Source: Agelas oroides
Taxonomy: Eukaryota; Porifera; Demospongiae; Agelasida; Agelasidae
Length of the DNA: 64,000 nucleotides
Assembly (NCBI GenBank): GCA_949130485.1
Contig: OX422199.1
Coordinates: 3,333,402-3,397,401 of the forward strand
Reading direction: 5' to 3'
Shown in pieces: positions 20,330 to 33,301 of the stretch. Both the position numbers and the translations under genes were made by a program. Below the pieces are notes generated by a model that saw only the letters and a list, made by a program, of their open reading frames with translations, searched no databases and was not told where the DNA came from. Within the stretch, counting starts at the first letter, position 1; each line of letters starts with the position of its first letter.

Positions 20330-20545
20330 TCAAACTCAGTGATGGAACGACTGGAACGTTTTCTTAGACCAAAGTTAAGCACAATACAAAGCAAAACGCA
20401 TTATTCTTTATCTTGTCATGTGAACTGGAAGACTCATAAACTATCTGTGACCTATGTACCATTCCCAGCCATTGTAGCAACTTCAATTGTTGCAGTACTC
20501 CAAGCTCCAGATGGCAAAGACAGTGGATAAAACGTATTTTATGGT
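20330..20545 (+). repeat. Spacer repeat S1 (first of at least ten copies)
   Basis: A recurring spacer module with words TTAGACCAAAGTTAAGCACA, CATGTGAACTGGAAGACTCA and GCTCCAGATGGCAAAGACAG. Other copies lie near 23940-24420, 27310-27800, 30295-30570, 31130-31470, 51050-51320, 52590-52990, 55400-55800, 60090-60360, 60920-61260, 61855-62290 and 63910-64000. It has no conserved reading frame and is carried along with the amplified gene units. Confidence 0.85.
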
Positions 20546-20689
20546 ATAATGGTATAAAAGCTCTATTTCATTTCTCAAGGTAACACAAGAAGGCACAACA
20601 AACAGCTGCATGGCTAGGGGATGGAAGTGGCGCAGAAAGTCACAAACATCTACTCTGAAAACCTATAACCAACTGTTCATTGTACCTTG

Positions 20690-21125
20690 CGAAGCTTACC
20701 TAGCCCAATGCTACACTATCCAACTTTGGAGAAAGTTTTCCTGGTGAACTTGATATTCCCACTAGATCATATGTATGATAATATTTATGTTGTGTACACT
20801 ATGCATAAATCAATCATCTCAGTAGTACATACGATGACTACTATGTACCTGTTAATGGCCCGTTACTGCTGTTAGTAGCCTATTTCCTGACCCTTGCTTG
20901 CTGTTCATCACTAAATGCACACACCTGATGACAGTACTTCAATGAATGTTGTGTTCAGCTTGCTATTTGTCAGCAACACCTCATGCTAGTCGGTAGTCTC
21001 TGTCATATTATCATCATCAGTGCAGAGACTGTGTCTGTTCATAGATGCCTGACTCCACTTCACTGCCTATGATAATTGCCTGTAACATGATAGTGAGTGC
21101 AACCTTGCAGGTGTGCAGCCTGGGA
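20690..21125 (+). repeat. Spacer repeat S2
   Basis: A second recurring spacer module, with TAGATCATATGTATGATCAT and TTGCTTGCTGTTCATCACTG. Other copies lie near 25500-25960, 31653-32120, 36597-37080, 37525-37830, 53400-53900, 56400-56770 and 61320-61740. Diverged copies occupy about 42480-42900 and 42960-43410. Not coding as far as can be seen. Confidence 0.8.
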
Positions 21126-21139
21126 GAATCTATATTTGA

Positions 21140-21345
21140 GCATAGTACATACTATTGCTTCAAAATTACACTCAATATTATGCATTAATTCCAAAATATT
21201 ATAGTACATACTATTGCTTCAAAATTACACTCAATATTATGCATTAATTCCAAAATATTATAGTACATACTATTGCTTCAAAATTACACTCAATATTATG
21301 CATTAATTCCAAAATATTATAGTACATACTATTGCTTCAAAATGT
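21140..21345. repeat. 59-bp tandem repeat next to the 3' end of copy B
   Basis: About 3.4 units of a 59-bp sequence beginning TAGTACATACTATTGCTTCA. The unit is derived from the sequence that normally follows the collagen stop codon in other copies, so the 3' flank of this gene has been amplified. Confidence 0.9.
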
Positions 21346-21374
21346 GTTAATTCCCCAAAAGTAATGTCTTCTAG

Positions 21375-22357
21375 CTATTTGGTACAAACTGCACAGGTGA
21401 GTTCTTTCTGTGGATCATAAGGTGGACACAGCATTCCATTGCAGCTGGCTTCAACATGGTGAAGCAAAGCACCATCTGTATTAGGAGCACTGCCTGGTAC
21501 TGAGTCTGGGTTTTTGTCAACACACTCATACATGGTGCGATGATGATTACGATACTCTGACATGAGGTAGCCAGAGTACTCCAGAGTCCATGTTGATGGA
21601 CATTGAGTTTTAGCTGGGATCATTGTGACTGCCACCCTTGTTGAAACATAGCACACAGCACAAGGAACATTGTGCTGGGTAACAGCTCTTAGTGGTCCTC
21701 CTCCTGGCTCATACTCTGTTCCATAAACATAGTTCAATCCTTGCACTCCAGGTTGGTAGCTGAGATAGTCTGGATCATCAGGCATGCAGAGGTGGTTGGC
21801 TGCTCCTCCCTTTTGGGAATAGTGTGTTCCACCAGCCCTTCCTGCATACATCAGTGTTGTGCCTGTGATGTTTGGACAACTGCTTTTCCCCCACCTTGTG
21901 TAGACCACCCCACCATTCCTTGGTCCAGGGGGACCTGCTACTCCTTGGTCTCCCCTATGCCCTTGTAGTCCATGGGGACCAGGCACCCCATCTCGTCCAT
22001 CTCTTCCATCTCGTCCTCGCAACACCTCAATGTAGGGGAAGGAGCTTGTGTTCACACTGTCCCCTCCACTCTGAGTGTCAGCACTCCTCTGGGGTCTGTG
22101 TAGAGCTCCAGCTACAGTGTGCAGTATAGTAGAAACATTGGGTTCACACAATGCATCAATCAGCTAGTTAAATTAGGGTACTTACGTACCATATAGTGAG
22201 CACACAACAATTAGTTAAACGTACTGCAAACAACTTTAGTATAACAGACAGCAGTTTCTGCAATATATTTCAACACACAACCTTTACCTTCAGGTAGCCC
22301 TTCTGCACATGCTGCAAGGACCAAAGCACTTGCAATCACCACCTTCACCAGTTGCAT
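21375..22357 (-). CDS. Short-chain collagen, copy B (268 aa)
   Basis: Exon 1 22288-22357 (signal MQLVKVVIASALVLAAC), exon 2 21375-22111; phases match and both splice sites are canonical. Eleven Gly-X-Y triplets with HRGDQG, so the RGD is kept. All ten C-terminal cysteines are present. Its loop set is THYSQKG, YEPGGGPLRAVTQH and SEYRNHHRT, different from copy A at all three places. The variant YVSTRV replaces the usual YASTRV. The gene is followed by an expanded 59-bp repeat and preceded by a stray signal-exon relic at 22594-22644. Confidence 0.88.
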
Positions 22358-22454
22358 TCTTGTTCTTCCTGCACCAGTGCTGTGGAATAGTTTGATATGA
22401 GACAACTGCAACTTGTGCAACTGTCAGAATGTCAGTGAGCAACAAGTGCAGTGA

Positions 22455-22462
22455 TTTTTATA
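22455..22462 (-). promoter_or_regulatory. TATA box of copy B
   Basis: TATAAAAA about 98 bp upstream of the ATG. TGACATCAT lies at about 22569-22577. Confidence 0.75.
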
Positions 22463-22593
22463 GCCAATTGAGGCTACGTCATGTAAAATTTTGAGCTGTT
22501 GAATAATATTCATAAGTTGTATTGTGGCACATGAACAGTGGTTGGTGTTCTGTCAATGTGTCAACTGGTGACATCATAACACAGTCATAAGCC

Positions 22594-22644
22594 CACATGT
22601 TGCAAGGACCAAAACACTTGCATCACCACCTTTGCCAGTTGCAT
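22594..22644 (-). pseudogene. Signal-exon relic upstream of copy B
   Basis: Reads from the ATG through the MQLAKVV-like codons into a collapsed copy of the signal exon, missing bases internally and lacking the donor. The usual leader (CACAGCACTGGTGCAGGAAG) precedes it. Confidence 0.75.
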
Positions 22645-24762
22645 TCTTGTTCTTCCTGCACCAGTGCTGTGCTGTGGAATAGTTTGATATATTTTTATAG
22701 CCTGTTGAGGCTATGTACGGCAATTTGAGCTGTTGAATTCATAATAGTATTGATGGCACATGCATAGTGGCTGCGGTTCTGTCAGTGTGTCAACCAGTGA
22801 CATCATAACCCATTCACAGTGATGGTCTGAGTAAAAATTGATGTGATCTGATAACCCCAGTGCTATTGCTGTGATCTGAACCATATCAATCTCAATAGCA
22901 AATGTTGCTCACTGTTGGTCCACGAAAGTGGTGTTCTCTTCATGGCGCTTCAGAGAAGGCCTTTCAGCTGTTCATCAACAACACATCATGCTACAGTGTA
23001 GTCTCAAATACCACTAAGACTGTGAGGGTCAGCATTCCTCAGAATCCTGTGCAGAGCTACAAAATGTTAGTAGCTAACAGTGGGTTCAAGACACAAGACA
23101 TCACTGATATTAGGTCTAGCCAAGGAGGTTTTGGAGACCTTCCAGAGGATCAAACACAATGCCAAGGAATTTATGTGAAGTCATGTGGCTTTTCTACTAG
23201 CCTTATATCCAAGCACAGTCAGGTATAGCACTGGTACAAGACTAACTAAGCCAATAAGTCAAGTCTACTAATTCCCTTTTCCTGCTTGTCTGGAGCCTTG
23301 AAGTAGCTGTTTAGACATTATATACTTAGCATGCTTCACTATTATGATCACATGATATATAGTGAACCACCAAAACAGTGTTGCCAAGCCAATGAAAAAA
23401 CATGTTGCATCATGTGAAAATTGGAAGTTGTTGAACAACATTCAACTTAATTGTGGTATGATGTTCTGTCAGTGTGTCAATAAAGACCTTGGTTAAAACA
23501 AAGGGTATATTTATTTATTTTTATAACAGTTCTGCAAGATGCAAGGATACAATAATAGCAAAATGCTAACTGATAATTGTACCCTAGGTAATAGAGGGGA
23601 ATAAATACTTACATTATACATAATTGAGTTGCAATAAAGAACGTTTAAAGGAGTACAGAGAGTCACAACTTGTACTGGAGGGGGAGGGAGTTCCATAAGT
23701 CAATAGTGTGAGGAAAAAAGGAGAACTGATGTGCATTAGAATATGTTATTGAACTGGTGAGTACTACTCAACTAAAAGCATTGCCTTGTCATGTATTTGA
23801 ACTATATGACTCATTAGCAGTCTGTGGCCTACTGTATATACATTCCCCAGCCCTTAATTGTTGCAACGCTCCCAGCTCCAGATGGTGAAGGCAATAGTAA
23901 ACCTTTTGAATACATGTCTTCCTTCATGACAGCCAACTAGGGACAAATACAAAATGTGTGTATGGAGTACAAACAATGAATTTGCTACTAGGACTGGAAA
24001 GTTTTCATAAACCAAAGTTTAGCACAATAGAAAGCAAAAGGCATTGTTCTTTATCTTGTCATGTGAACTGGAAGACTCACAAACTATCTGTGACCTATGT
24101 ATCATTCCCAGCCACTGTAGCAACTTCAATTGTTGCAGTACTCTAAGTTCCAGATGACGAAGACAGTGGATAAACCATGTTTTGTTCAAGTGTACAATAC
24201 TTGTATCCCTCATAAGCCAGCTATGGGTAAACATGAATACACTATACAAGTGCAGGGATATGTATATACAAAGCAAAAGGGCATTGTTCCTATGTCAACT
24301 ATCTGTGGCCAAATATATACAGTCTTGTACTATTTTTGGATACTTATGTGTGTGGCCATGTAAGGGATTTTTTGTTTGATCTCATCTAACTTCTGTGTTC
24401 TACCGTATAGTCTATCATAGTGCACATTGCAAGAAGTACAGCTTTCGTACTATCAAACAATGTACAAACCAAGCCAATCAATCAAAAGACAAGCGAACTA
24501 TGCTGTCACATACTCAGATGGTATTTGACAAGAAAACTAGCAATGTCTGCTACTCTCTTCATTTCTCAGGTATATAGGTTACACAAGCAAGTCCAAACAA
24601 ACAGTTGCTTGTACATGTGTGTGTAGTATTGGCTAGGCATTGGAAGTGGTGCAGAAAGTCATGAACATCTACTCTGAGATAAAAACCTATAACCAACTAC
24701 TTTGTTGCACCTTGGTCAGCCCACCTAGCTTGAGAAAGAAAGGAAGTATTTTTAAAAGTCAC

Positions 24763-25343
24763 TATATATAACTTTTAAGAATACTACAAAAAGAAGTTTG
24801 TTGTTTTAACCACAGAGTGGTTACCCTGTTTGCAGACAAACTGAAGAGACAGCTATGTTTGCTTTGGTATGGAAGTCTAATTGCATAAGGCAACCCAAGA
24901 TGTCGCAGCCCAATTCATAATACGACCACAATACACTGACAACCCTCAGAACATCTGTGAGGGAATCACCTGCTTGCATTAGGAGCATGAAAGGTCCTTA
25001 CTGCAACTTTGAAGTGCATTTGTAATACACTGACAACCCTCAGAACATCTGTGAGGGAATCACCTGCTTGCATTAGGAGCATGAAAGGTCCCTACTGCAA
25101 CTTTGAAGTGCATTTGTAATGACTCATTCACAGATGTTCTGAGGGTTGTCAGTGTACTGTGGTTGTAAGAAGAACTGAGCAGCTACATCTTGGGTTCCTA
25201 ATGCAATTAGTCTTCCATACCAAAGCAAACCTCTTGTCTCTCCAGTTTGTCTGCAACCAGGGTAACCACTCTGTGGTTAAAACAACCAACTTGTTTTTGC
25301 AGTGGCATGCATGCATGCATGCATGCATATATAGTTTTCTTGT
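24763..25343. mobile_element. Non-autonomous element with about 130-bp TIRs and an internal tandem repeat
   Basis: Sequence from about 24794 (TTTGTTGTTTTAACCACAGA) is repeated inverted, ending near 25295, over more than 100 bp at roughly 90% identity. The middle holds two tandem copies of about 90 bp (ACACTGACAACCCTCAGAAC onward). The paralogous spacer at about 53240-53260 goes straight from AGAAGTCATG to TCGAGTACTG, giving an approximate empty site. No ORF with homology. Confidence 0.75.
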
Positions 25344-27300
25344 CGAGTACTGTCTAGATTCCTTTGTTTCCTCATCTTTTGCCCGGTTGCCTTGGATTTT
25401 ACACCACTCAATAGCACAAAAGCACTGTTTTGTTGCTATAATAAACTGTACCATAGAACATGAAAGTTAGATGCAAAATGGGAACATCGCATATGGTGTA
25501 AGACTGTAGTCCAGATGTGATGTAGCACTCTGGTATGAAAAGTCACACACAAGTTGTAGCCTAAAGGAAAAGCTTAGAGTACTGCATCATGGCCTTCCTG
25601 CATTACACAGTTGGTTGTCAGTTGTTACATGGAGGTTCTGCTACATTGTGGAGAGATTTCTGATCCTGTTGCATGGAACAAATCTTAAGTGCTATGTTTT
25701 ATCCCAGTGCTACACTACCAACTTTGGAGATAGTTTACCTAGGAAACTTGATATTCCCACTAGATCATATGTATGATCATATTTATGTTGTGTACACTAT
25801 GCAAAAATCAGTTGCCTATTACCAAGTCCTTGCTTGCTGTTCATCACTGAATGTACACACCTGAGGACAGTACTTCAATGAATGTTGTGTTCAGCTTGCT
25901 GTTTGTCAGCAACACTTTATACTAGACTGTAGTCTCTGTCGTATAAGATATGCAGCCCAACAGTACAACAATTTATATAACCAGTTGAAAACGTCAGTAA
26001 TATTCATAGTTGTATTGATGGGTGCATTGGGTGGTATGTATATGGTGTCAATGTGTCAACTTGTGACATCATATGTAGTAAACATGTACCAGTCATATTG
26101 TGGTACACATCATGTATGTAGGGCAGCTGTGTTAGACCCCCTGGGCAGCAGATCTATGTTCAGTTTTTGGTCACTGAAGGTGGCACTTCTGAGTAGGCTG
26201 TTCATCTTGTTTATAACCAACACACATCATGCTGCTCTATAGCCTCACACAACATGATGACTGCATATGTTCATGCATAGATAACCCCATCCTGTTGCAG
26301 CGTGGAATTAATGGCATGTCTAGCTGTACGTCTATACATTTCTATGACCTTGAAGTCTTGTATTTATTGTAATCTCAGTTATTATCATACCAAAGATAGG
26401 CACAGTGCACTAATATGTTTAGCTAAGAAAATTCACAATCTGAAATACATCTTTCAAAATAGACACTGCAAATCTTGTAATTAAGCCGATAAGTCAAGTC
26501 TACTGATTCCCTTTTCCTACTTGTCTGGAGCCTTGAAGAACTGCTATTGACACAGCATGCTTCACTATTATGATCACATGATATATAGTGAACCACCAAA
26601 ACAGTGTTGCCAAGCCAATGGAGTCGGAGGGCTGGGAATCGGTAGAGACATCGATATCGATTATTAGTATACCCAATATTGATAGATAGTATCGGAGGAA
26701 GTAATTAATTAGGTTGACAGGAAAGGCCTCCCACTTAATTAAGTTAATTGACAGCATGATGAAACTGTACAAAGTACTATGAACTATGAATGTACAAAAT
26801 ACAAGACAGTGTAGGAGACAGTGTAGGAGACATTGTAGGAGACAAGGGTAAGTTACAACTTACGTAGTTCTCCAAAGCTTGGCTTTGTCAGTTATTAAAT
26901 GCGAATGCGCAGAAAGTTCAAAGGTTATCTCGTATCGCTATTTCACTGCGGTATCGATTATCGCTAAATCTGCTATATCGATAACGATTATCGATGTTTC
27001 GATTATTGAGTCCCAGGAGTCCGAAAAATGTGTTGCGTCATGTGAAAATTTAAAGTTGTTGAACTTGTGGTATGATGTTTTGTTAGTGTGTCAATAAAGA
27101 CCTTGGTTAAAACGAAGGGGTTATTGAACTGGTGGGTACTACTCAACTAAAAGCATTGCCTTGTCATGTATTTGAACTATATGACTCATTAGCTGTCTGT
27201 GGCCTACTGTATATGTGCACTCCCCAGCACTTATTGTTGCATTACTCCAAGCTCCAGTTGGTGAAGGCAATAGCAAACCTTTTGAATACATGTATTCCTT
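25342..27300. repeat. Segmental duplication block, partner 53252-55340
   Basis: The two blocks run in parallel for about 2 kb with only scattered differences and small indels, including the same S2 spacer, the same TATCGAT-rich element and the same flanks. They contain no supported gene. Confidence 0.85.
26635..27030. mobile_element. TATCGAT-rich MITE, copy 1
   Basis: Both ends carry CTGGGA-type inverted words followed by ATCGAT-rich arms. Flanks GGAGTCGGA and GGAGTCCGA could be an 8-bp hAT-like target duplication, although the boundaries are offset by a few bases. Related spacers at about 23395 and 30755 read straight through CCAATGRAA without it. A near-identical copy sits at about 54690-55060 inside the duplicated block. 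Confidence 0.6.
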
Positions 27301-28291
27301 CATGACAGCCTGCTATTGACAAATGCAAAGCGCATGCATGGAGTACAACAAATGAATTTGCTACTAGGACTGGGAGGTTTACTTAGACCAAACTTAAGCA
27401 CAATACAAAGCAAAAGGCATTGTTCTTTATCTTGTCATGTGAACTGGAAGACTCATAAACTATCTGTGACCTATGTACCATTCCCAGCCATTGTAGCAAC
27501 TTCAATTGTTGCAGTACTCCAAGCTCCAGATGGCAAAGACAGTGGATAAAACATCCTTTGTTCAAGTGTACAATACTTGTATCCCTCATGAGTCAGCTAT
27601 GGGTAAACATGAATACACTACAAGTGCAGGGAAGTTTATGTATGTATATACAAAGCAAAGGGCATTGTTCCTATGTCATGATATCTGTGGCCAAATATAC
27701 ACAGTCTTGTACTATTTTTGGGTATTTATGTATATGGAATTTTTCTGTTTGTTTGGTCACATCTAACTTCTGTGTTCTACCGTATAGTCTATCATAGTGC
27801 ATATTGCATATATACACTCAAACAATGTACAAGCCAGGCCAATCAATAAAAAAACAAGCGAACTAAGCTGTCACATACTCAGATGGTATTTGACAAGAAA
27901 ACTGGCAATGTCTGCTACTCTCTTCATTTCTCAAGCTGGGTAACACAAGCAAGGCCAAACAAACAGTTGCTTGTAGATGTGCAAACTTCAAAGCCACAAA
28001 CCTAAAACCTATAACCAACTGTTTGCGGAGCCTTGCTCAGCTTACCAAGATTCCCACTAGATCATATGTGTGATCATATGGATGTTGTGTACACAATGTG
28101 TAAACTTGTGACATCATATGTAGTAAACATGTACCAGTCATATTGTGGTACACATGATAGTTTATTCATGTCTGTAGGGCAGCTGTGTTAGACCCCCTGG
28201 GCGGCAGATCTTCGTCGATTTTTGGTCACTGAAGGTGGCACTGCTGAGAAGACTGTTCAGCTTGTTTATAACCAACACACATCATGCTGCT

Positions 28292-29111
28292 GTATACTCC
28301 AGAGTCCATGTTGATGGACATTGAGTTTTAGCTGGGATCATTGTGACTGCCACCCTTGTTGAAGCGTAGCACACAGCACAGGGAACATTGTGCTGGGTAA
28401 CAGCTCTCAGTGGTCCTCCCCCTGTCTTGTACTCTGCTCCATACACATAGTTCTGCCCTTGAACTCCAGGTTGGTAGCTGAGGTAGTCTGGATGATCAGG
28501 CATACAGAGGTAGTTGGCTGCTCCTCCTTTATGTGCAAACCTTTATGGGAATAATATGTTCCACCCGCCCTCCCTGCATACACCAGTGTGGTGCCTGAGA
28601 CACTTGGACAGCTACTTTTCCCCCACCTTGTGTAGACCACTCCACCATTCCTTGGTCCAGGAAGACCTGCTACTCCTTGGTCTCCCTTCTGTCCTTGAGG
28701 TCCACGGGGACCAGGCACCCCATCTCGACCATCCCTTCCATCTCGTCCTCGCAGCACCTCAATGTAAGGGAAGGAGCTTGTGTTCACATTGTCCCCTCCA
28801 CTCTGAGTGTCAGCACTCCTCTGAGGCCTGTGCAGAGCTCCAGCTACAGTGTGCAGTATAGTTGAAAGATTAAAATGCAAGCAATGTATCAAATACTTTC
28901 TGCTAGTGAAAATAGAGTACTTATCGTTACACATAGTGAACACACAACAATTAGTTAATTGTACTGCAAACAACTTTAGTATGCAGACGACAGTTTGAGG
29001 AAATTTCACATCTGAAATACATTTCAACACACACCCTTTACCTTCAGGCAGCCCTTCTCCACATGCTGCAAGGACCAAAGCACTTGCAATCACCACCTTT
29101 GCCAGTTGCAT
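28292..29111 (-). pseudogene. Short-chain collagen, copy C (truncated, frameshifted)
   Basis: Exon 1 29042-29111 is intact (MQLAKVVIASALVLAACGEG). Exon 2 starts at 28843 and is normal through the Gly-X-Y region (QKGDQG, so KGD rather than RGD; GLPGPR). A short tandem insertion of 14 nt after TYYSHKG shifts the frame, and the gene ends abruptly at about 28292 after WTLEY, where spacer sequence begins. The last roughly 60 codons with five cysteines are gone. Loop 2 is KTGGGPLRAVTQH. Its intron is nearly identical to that of copy E. Confidence 0.85.
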
Positions 29112-29202
29112 TCTTGTTCTTCCTGCACCAGTGCTGTGGAATAGTTTGATATGAGACAACTGCAACTTGTGCAACTGTCAGAATGTCAGTGAGCAACAAG
29201 GT

Positions 29203-29210
29203 TTTTTATA
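29203..29210 (-). promoter_or_regulatory. TATA box of copy C
   Basis: TATAAAAA retained about 92 bp upstream of the ATG although the gene body is broken; TGACATCAT at 29318-29326. Confidence 0.7.
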
Positions 29211-29342
29211 GCCAGTTGAGGCTACGTCATATAATGTTTTGAGCTGTTGATTAATATTCATAAGTTTTTATTGTGGCACATGAACAGTGGTTGGTGTTCT
29301 GTCAATGTGTCAACTGGTGACATCATAACACAATCATAAGCC

Positions 29343-29512
29343 TGTTTACACTAGCAATTAAACTGGTTTCTAATTGGTTTACATTAAACCAGTTTTGCCA
29401 AACCACGTCCATTATGTGGATTACAGAAAGACTTTCCAAAGCACATACACCTGCCCTAAACCGATTTGAAACCGATTTGAAACCAGTTTAAAATCCTAGT
29501 GTAAATGGGGCT
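29343..29512. mobile_element. Small MITE with TTTACACTAG ends
   Basis: Starts CTGTTTACACTAG and ends CTAGTGTAAATGGGG, with internal AACTGGTTT/AAACCAGTTT inverted words. A second copy is at about 59101-59262 in the duplicated block. Confidence 0.7.
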
Positions 29513-31652
29513 ATAGTGATAGCGCATCCATTGTGAACATTCTTGTAGTAAGAATTGATGTGGTCTGATGACCCCAGTGCTGTTGCTGTGTTATGTTGAC
29601 CTGAACCAACAGTTCAGTCATTAATGGTACATGCATAGCTGCATTACCACTCTAAGCAGCAGATGTTTGCTGTTGGTCTGTGAAAGTGTTTTACATCTCA
29701 CAATACTTTTCATAAGGCCATTCAGCTTGCTGTTCATTGACAGCACATCATGCTGCGGTGTAGCTTCACAAAGACTGAAGGGTCAGTATTCCTCAGGGAC
29801 GTGGGTATGAGACTAATGGAGAAGCTAGAGGGGGAGATAAGTCAAGTCGGCAGTCTCAATCTTCTGGTACTTCTTTTTTCTCTTACCTGCAGTGCCTTGA
29901 AGTAGTTGTTCATATACTAGTATGAACATAGCTTGTTTGATTATTAACCTCATGATATGTATATAGTGAAAAACCAAATAGCCAAGCCAGTGTGAACACA
30001 CATTTATGTGAAAATTAAAGATGTCGAATAAGTGTGTTTGTCAGAGTGTGAATAAAATATAACCATTGTATGGTTACTCCAATTTTAGAATTGGTGAATC
30101 TACACAACATAAGGCATGCTCACCTTGTCATGCATAAGAATTGTAAGACTCGTTAACTCTCTGTGCATGGCCTATGGTGTGTATGTTTCTTAACCCTTAA
30201 CTTTAATTGTTTGCAATGATCCAGCTCCGGATGTTGAAGACAGTAGTAACTAATTATAACCCTAACTTTGTGTCAGCCGCTGTGAACCAATACAAAGCAC
30301 ATGCATGGAGTACAACAAATGAATTAGGACTGGGCAGTTTTCTTAGACCAAAGTTAAGCACAATGCAAAGCAAACGGCATTGTTCTTTATCTTGTCAATT
30401 GAACTGGAAGACTCGTGAACTATTTGTGACCTATGTACCATTCCCAGCCATTGTAGCAACTTCAATTGTTGCAGTACTCCAAGCTCCAGATGGCAAAGAC
30501 AGTGGATAAAACATCTTTTGTCCAAATGTACAATACTTTGTATCCCTTGTGAGCCAGATATTGATGTGACCTGATAACCCCATAATGTGGCACAATGCTG
30601 TTGCTGTGAAAGTTCACACAAAGTTCTGCAACATAAACTTGTTCACTGCCTGTCTGGTGCCTTGAAGAAGTTGTTCATACGTGATACTGTTATTAACATG
30701 GTGTGCTCCATGATGTCATGGCATATAGTGAAACACAACAATGTAGCCAAGCCAATGGAAGAAGATGTTGCATCGCGTGAAAATTTAAACTTCTTGAATA
30801 ATATTCATAAGTAGCTGTACCGACGGCACATGCACAGTGGTATGGTGTTCTGACTATCAATAAACTAATCAATTAAACTAACCTTTGTGTGGTTACTCCA
30901 GTTTCAGGATTGATTGCAATGAGTGCTACACAACATAAGGCATTTCCTTGTCATGTATGAGAACTCACAGTCTGTGGCCTACAGTATGTACCATTCCCAG
31001 CCCTTACAGCAACTTTAATTGTTGCGGTACTCCAAGCTCCAGATGGCAAAGATATATCCCTTCGTGACAGCCAACTAGGGACAGACACAAAGCACAGGCA
31101 TGGAGTACAACAAATGGATTTGCTGCTAGGACTGGGAAGTAACTTCAATTGTTGCAGTACTCCAAGCTCCAGATAACAAAGACAGTGGATAAAACATCTT
31201 TTGTCCAGTTCAAGAGTGCAATACTTGTATCCCTCATAAGCCAGCTATGGGCAAACATGAATACACTACAAGTGCAGGGAGGTTTATGTATGTGTATATA
31301 CAAAGCTAAAAGGGATTGTTCCTATGTCAACTATCTGTGGCCAAATATATACAGTCTTGTACTATTTTTGGATACTTATGTGTGTGGCCATGTATGGGAT
31401 TTTTTGTTTGATCTCATCTAACTTCTGTGTTCTACCGTATAGTCTATCATAGTGCATATTGCAAGAAAATAGAACTTTCGTACTATCAAACGATGTACAA
31501 ACCAAGCCAATCCATCAAAAGACAACTGAACTACACACTGTCACAGACTGTAGTCCAGATGTGACGTAGCTCTACAGTATCATGGTGTGAAAGTCACACA
31601 CAAGTTGCCTAAAGGAAAAGCTTACTGCATCATGGCTTTCCTGCATTACACA

Positions 31653-32583
31653 GTTGGTTGTTGGTTGTTACATGGAGGTTCTGTCAGGTTGTGGAGAGGT
31701 TTCTAGTCCCATTATAAGAAAACAAATCTTAACTGCTAAGTTTTATCCCAGTGTTACACTACCAACTTTGGATAAAGTTTACCTGGTGAACTTGATATTC
31801 CCACTAGATCATATGTATGATCATATTTATTATTATGTACACTACGCATAAATCAATCCTTTCAGTAGTACATACAATGACTATACTATGTACCACTATG
31901 TATGGCCACTGCATTACTGCTGTAAATTGCCTATTACTAAATCCTTGCTTGCTGTTCATCACTGAATGTGCGTACCTGAGGACAGTGCTTCAATGTTGTG
32001 TTCAGCTTGCTGTTTGTCAGCACACTGTAGTCTCTGTCTTAATTATCATCCTCAGTGCAGAGACTGTGTGTGTTCATAGATACCTGACTCCACTTCACTG
32101 CCTATGAGAATTGCCTGTAATGTGATAGTGAAACAACCTTGCACAACAGCTAAGATATGCAGCCTCGGAGAATCTATATTTGAGCACGTGAATACATTTC
32201 AACACACAACTTTTCTTAACCAGGCAGCCCTTCTGCTCATGCTACAAGGACCAAAACACCACCTTTGCCAGTTGCATTCTTGTTTATCCTGCACCATTGC
32301 TGTGGAATAGTTTGATATGAGACAACTGTAACTTGTGTAACTGTCAGAATGTCAAGTGCAGCAATTTATATAAACCATTAAAAAAAGATGCTACGTCAAT
32401 TAGTAATATTCATAATGTTGTATTGATGGGTGCATTGGGCGGTATATCTATATGGTGTCAGTGCGTCAACTTGTGACATCATAACATATAAGAGTCATAC
32501 TGTGGTACACATGATAGTCATTCATGTCCATAGGGCAGCTGTATTAAACCCCTTGGGTGGCAGATCTTTTTTCAATTTGTGTG
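31653..32583. repeat. Segmental duplication block, partner 36597-37523
   Basis: About 930 bp almost identical between the two sites, including a signal-exon relic. A third, more diverged tandem copy follows at about 37525-38500. Confidence 0.9.
32214..32277 (-). pseudogene. Orphan signal exon (broken), 32.2 kb
   Basis: Starts ATGCAACTGGCAAAGGTGGT, then loses about ten bases relative to intact copies, so the frame reaches a stop. The leader and a TATA-like TATAAATT follow upstream as in real genes. No collagen exon follows. Confidence 0.8.
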
Positions 32584-33301
32584 GCACTTCTGAGAAGGCT
32601 GTTCATCTTGCTTATAACCAACACATTATGCTGCTCTATAGCCTAACACAACATGATGACTGCACATGTTCATACATAGATAATCTCACTCTATCCTGTT
32701 GTTACAGCGTGGAATTAATGGCATGTCTAACTGTACATCTATACATTTCTATGACCTTGATGTTTTGTGTTTATCGTGATCTCAATTATCATCATATGCA
32801 ACATATCAAGGCAAGGTGAACTAGCTAAGAAAATTCAAAATCTGAAACGCATCTTCCATCTTCCACAAAATAGACACTGCTAAGCTTGTATATTGTCATT
32901 TCCTCAAGCACTTCATTTGGTGTACAAACTGGGTAGATATATTCTAGTTCTCTTCCCAGCTGTGAGCAAATAAGCAAACATTGCCATTCTTTCGACATCT
33001 GTTTATCAAAACAAGATATGCACATTTTTGTTCATTTCTGCCGGAAGCACAAGCATATTCAGACTACCAGTTCAGAGAGCTTTCTAGCTTCCATGTTAAC
33101 TTGCGTTTTGTTATAGAAGTTATATGCCCCTGAGTGTACCTGGTAGTAGAGTGTGTTCTATATTAGAATGCACTTAATTGTATCAAGTATCTTGTATGAA
33201 AGAGCATGATAAACAGTCCACTCAGCATTGGGAAGTACATACTATTGCCTCAAAATTACACTCAGTATTATAGTTAATTCCCCAAAAGTAATGCCTTCTA
33301 G

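Larger units (their letters stand above)
28860..31850. repeat. Segmental duplication block, partner about 58525-61640
   Basis: The intron, promoter, upstream MITE and both S1 spacer copies of gene C recur in the same order upstream of gene H. The duplication therefore moved a gene 5' half plus about 2.5 kb of spacer as one unit. Confidence 0.8.

Noticed and set aside
21140-21345. CRISPR-like array of regularly spaced repeats
   Set aside because: It is a plain head-to-tail 59-bp tandem repeat without unique spacers, in animal DNA.
31653-32120. Conserved open frames in the S2 spacer (LPTLDKVYLVNLIFPLDHMY and on)
   Set aside because: Similarity between copies is that of recent DNA duplication; other S2 copies carry frame changes and there is no start, stop or splice conservation.
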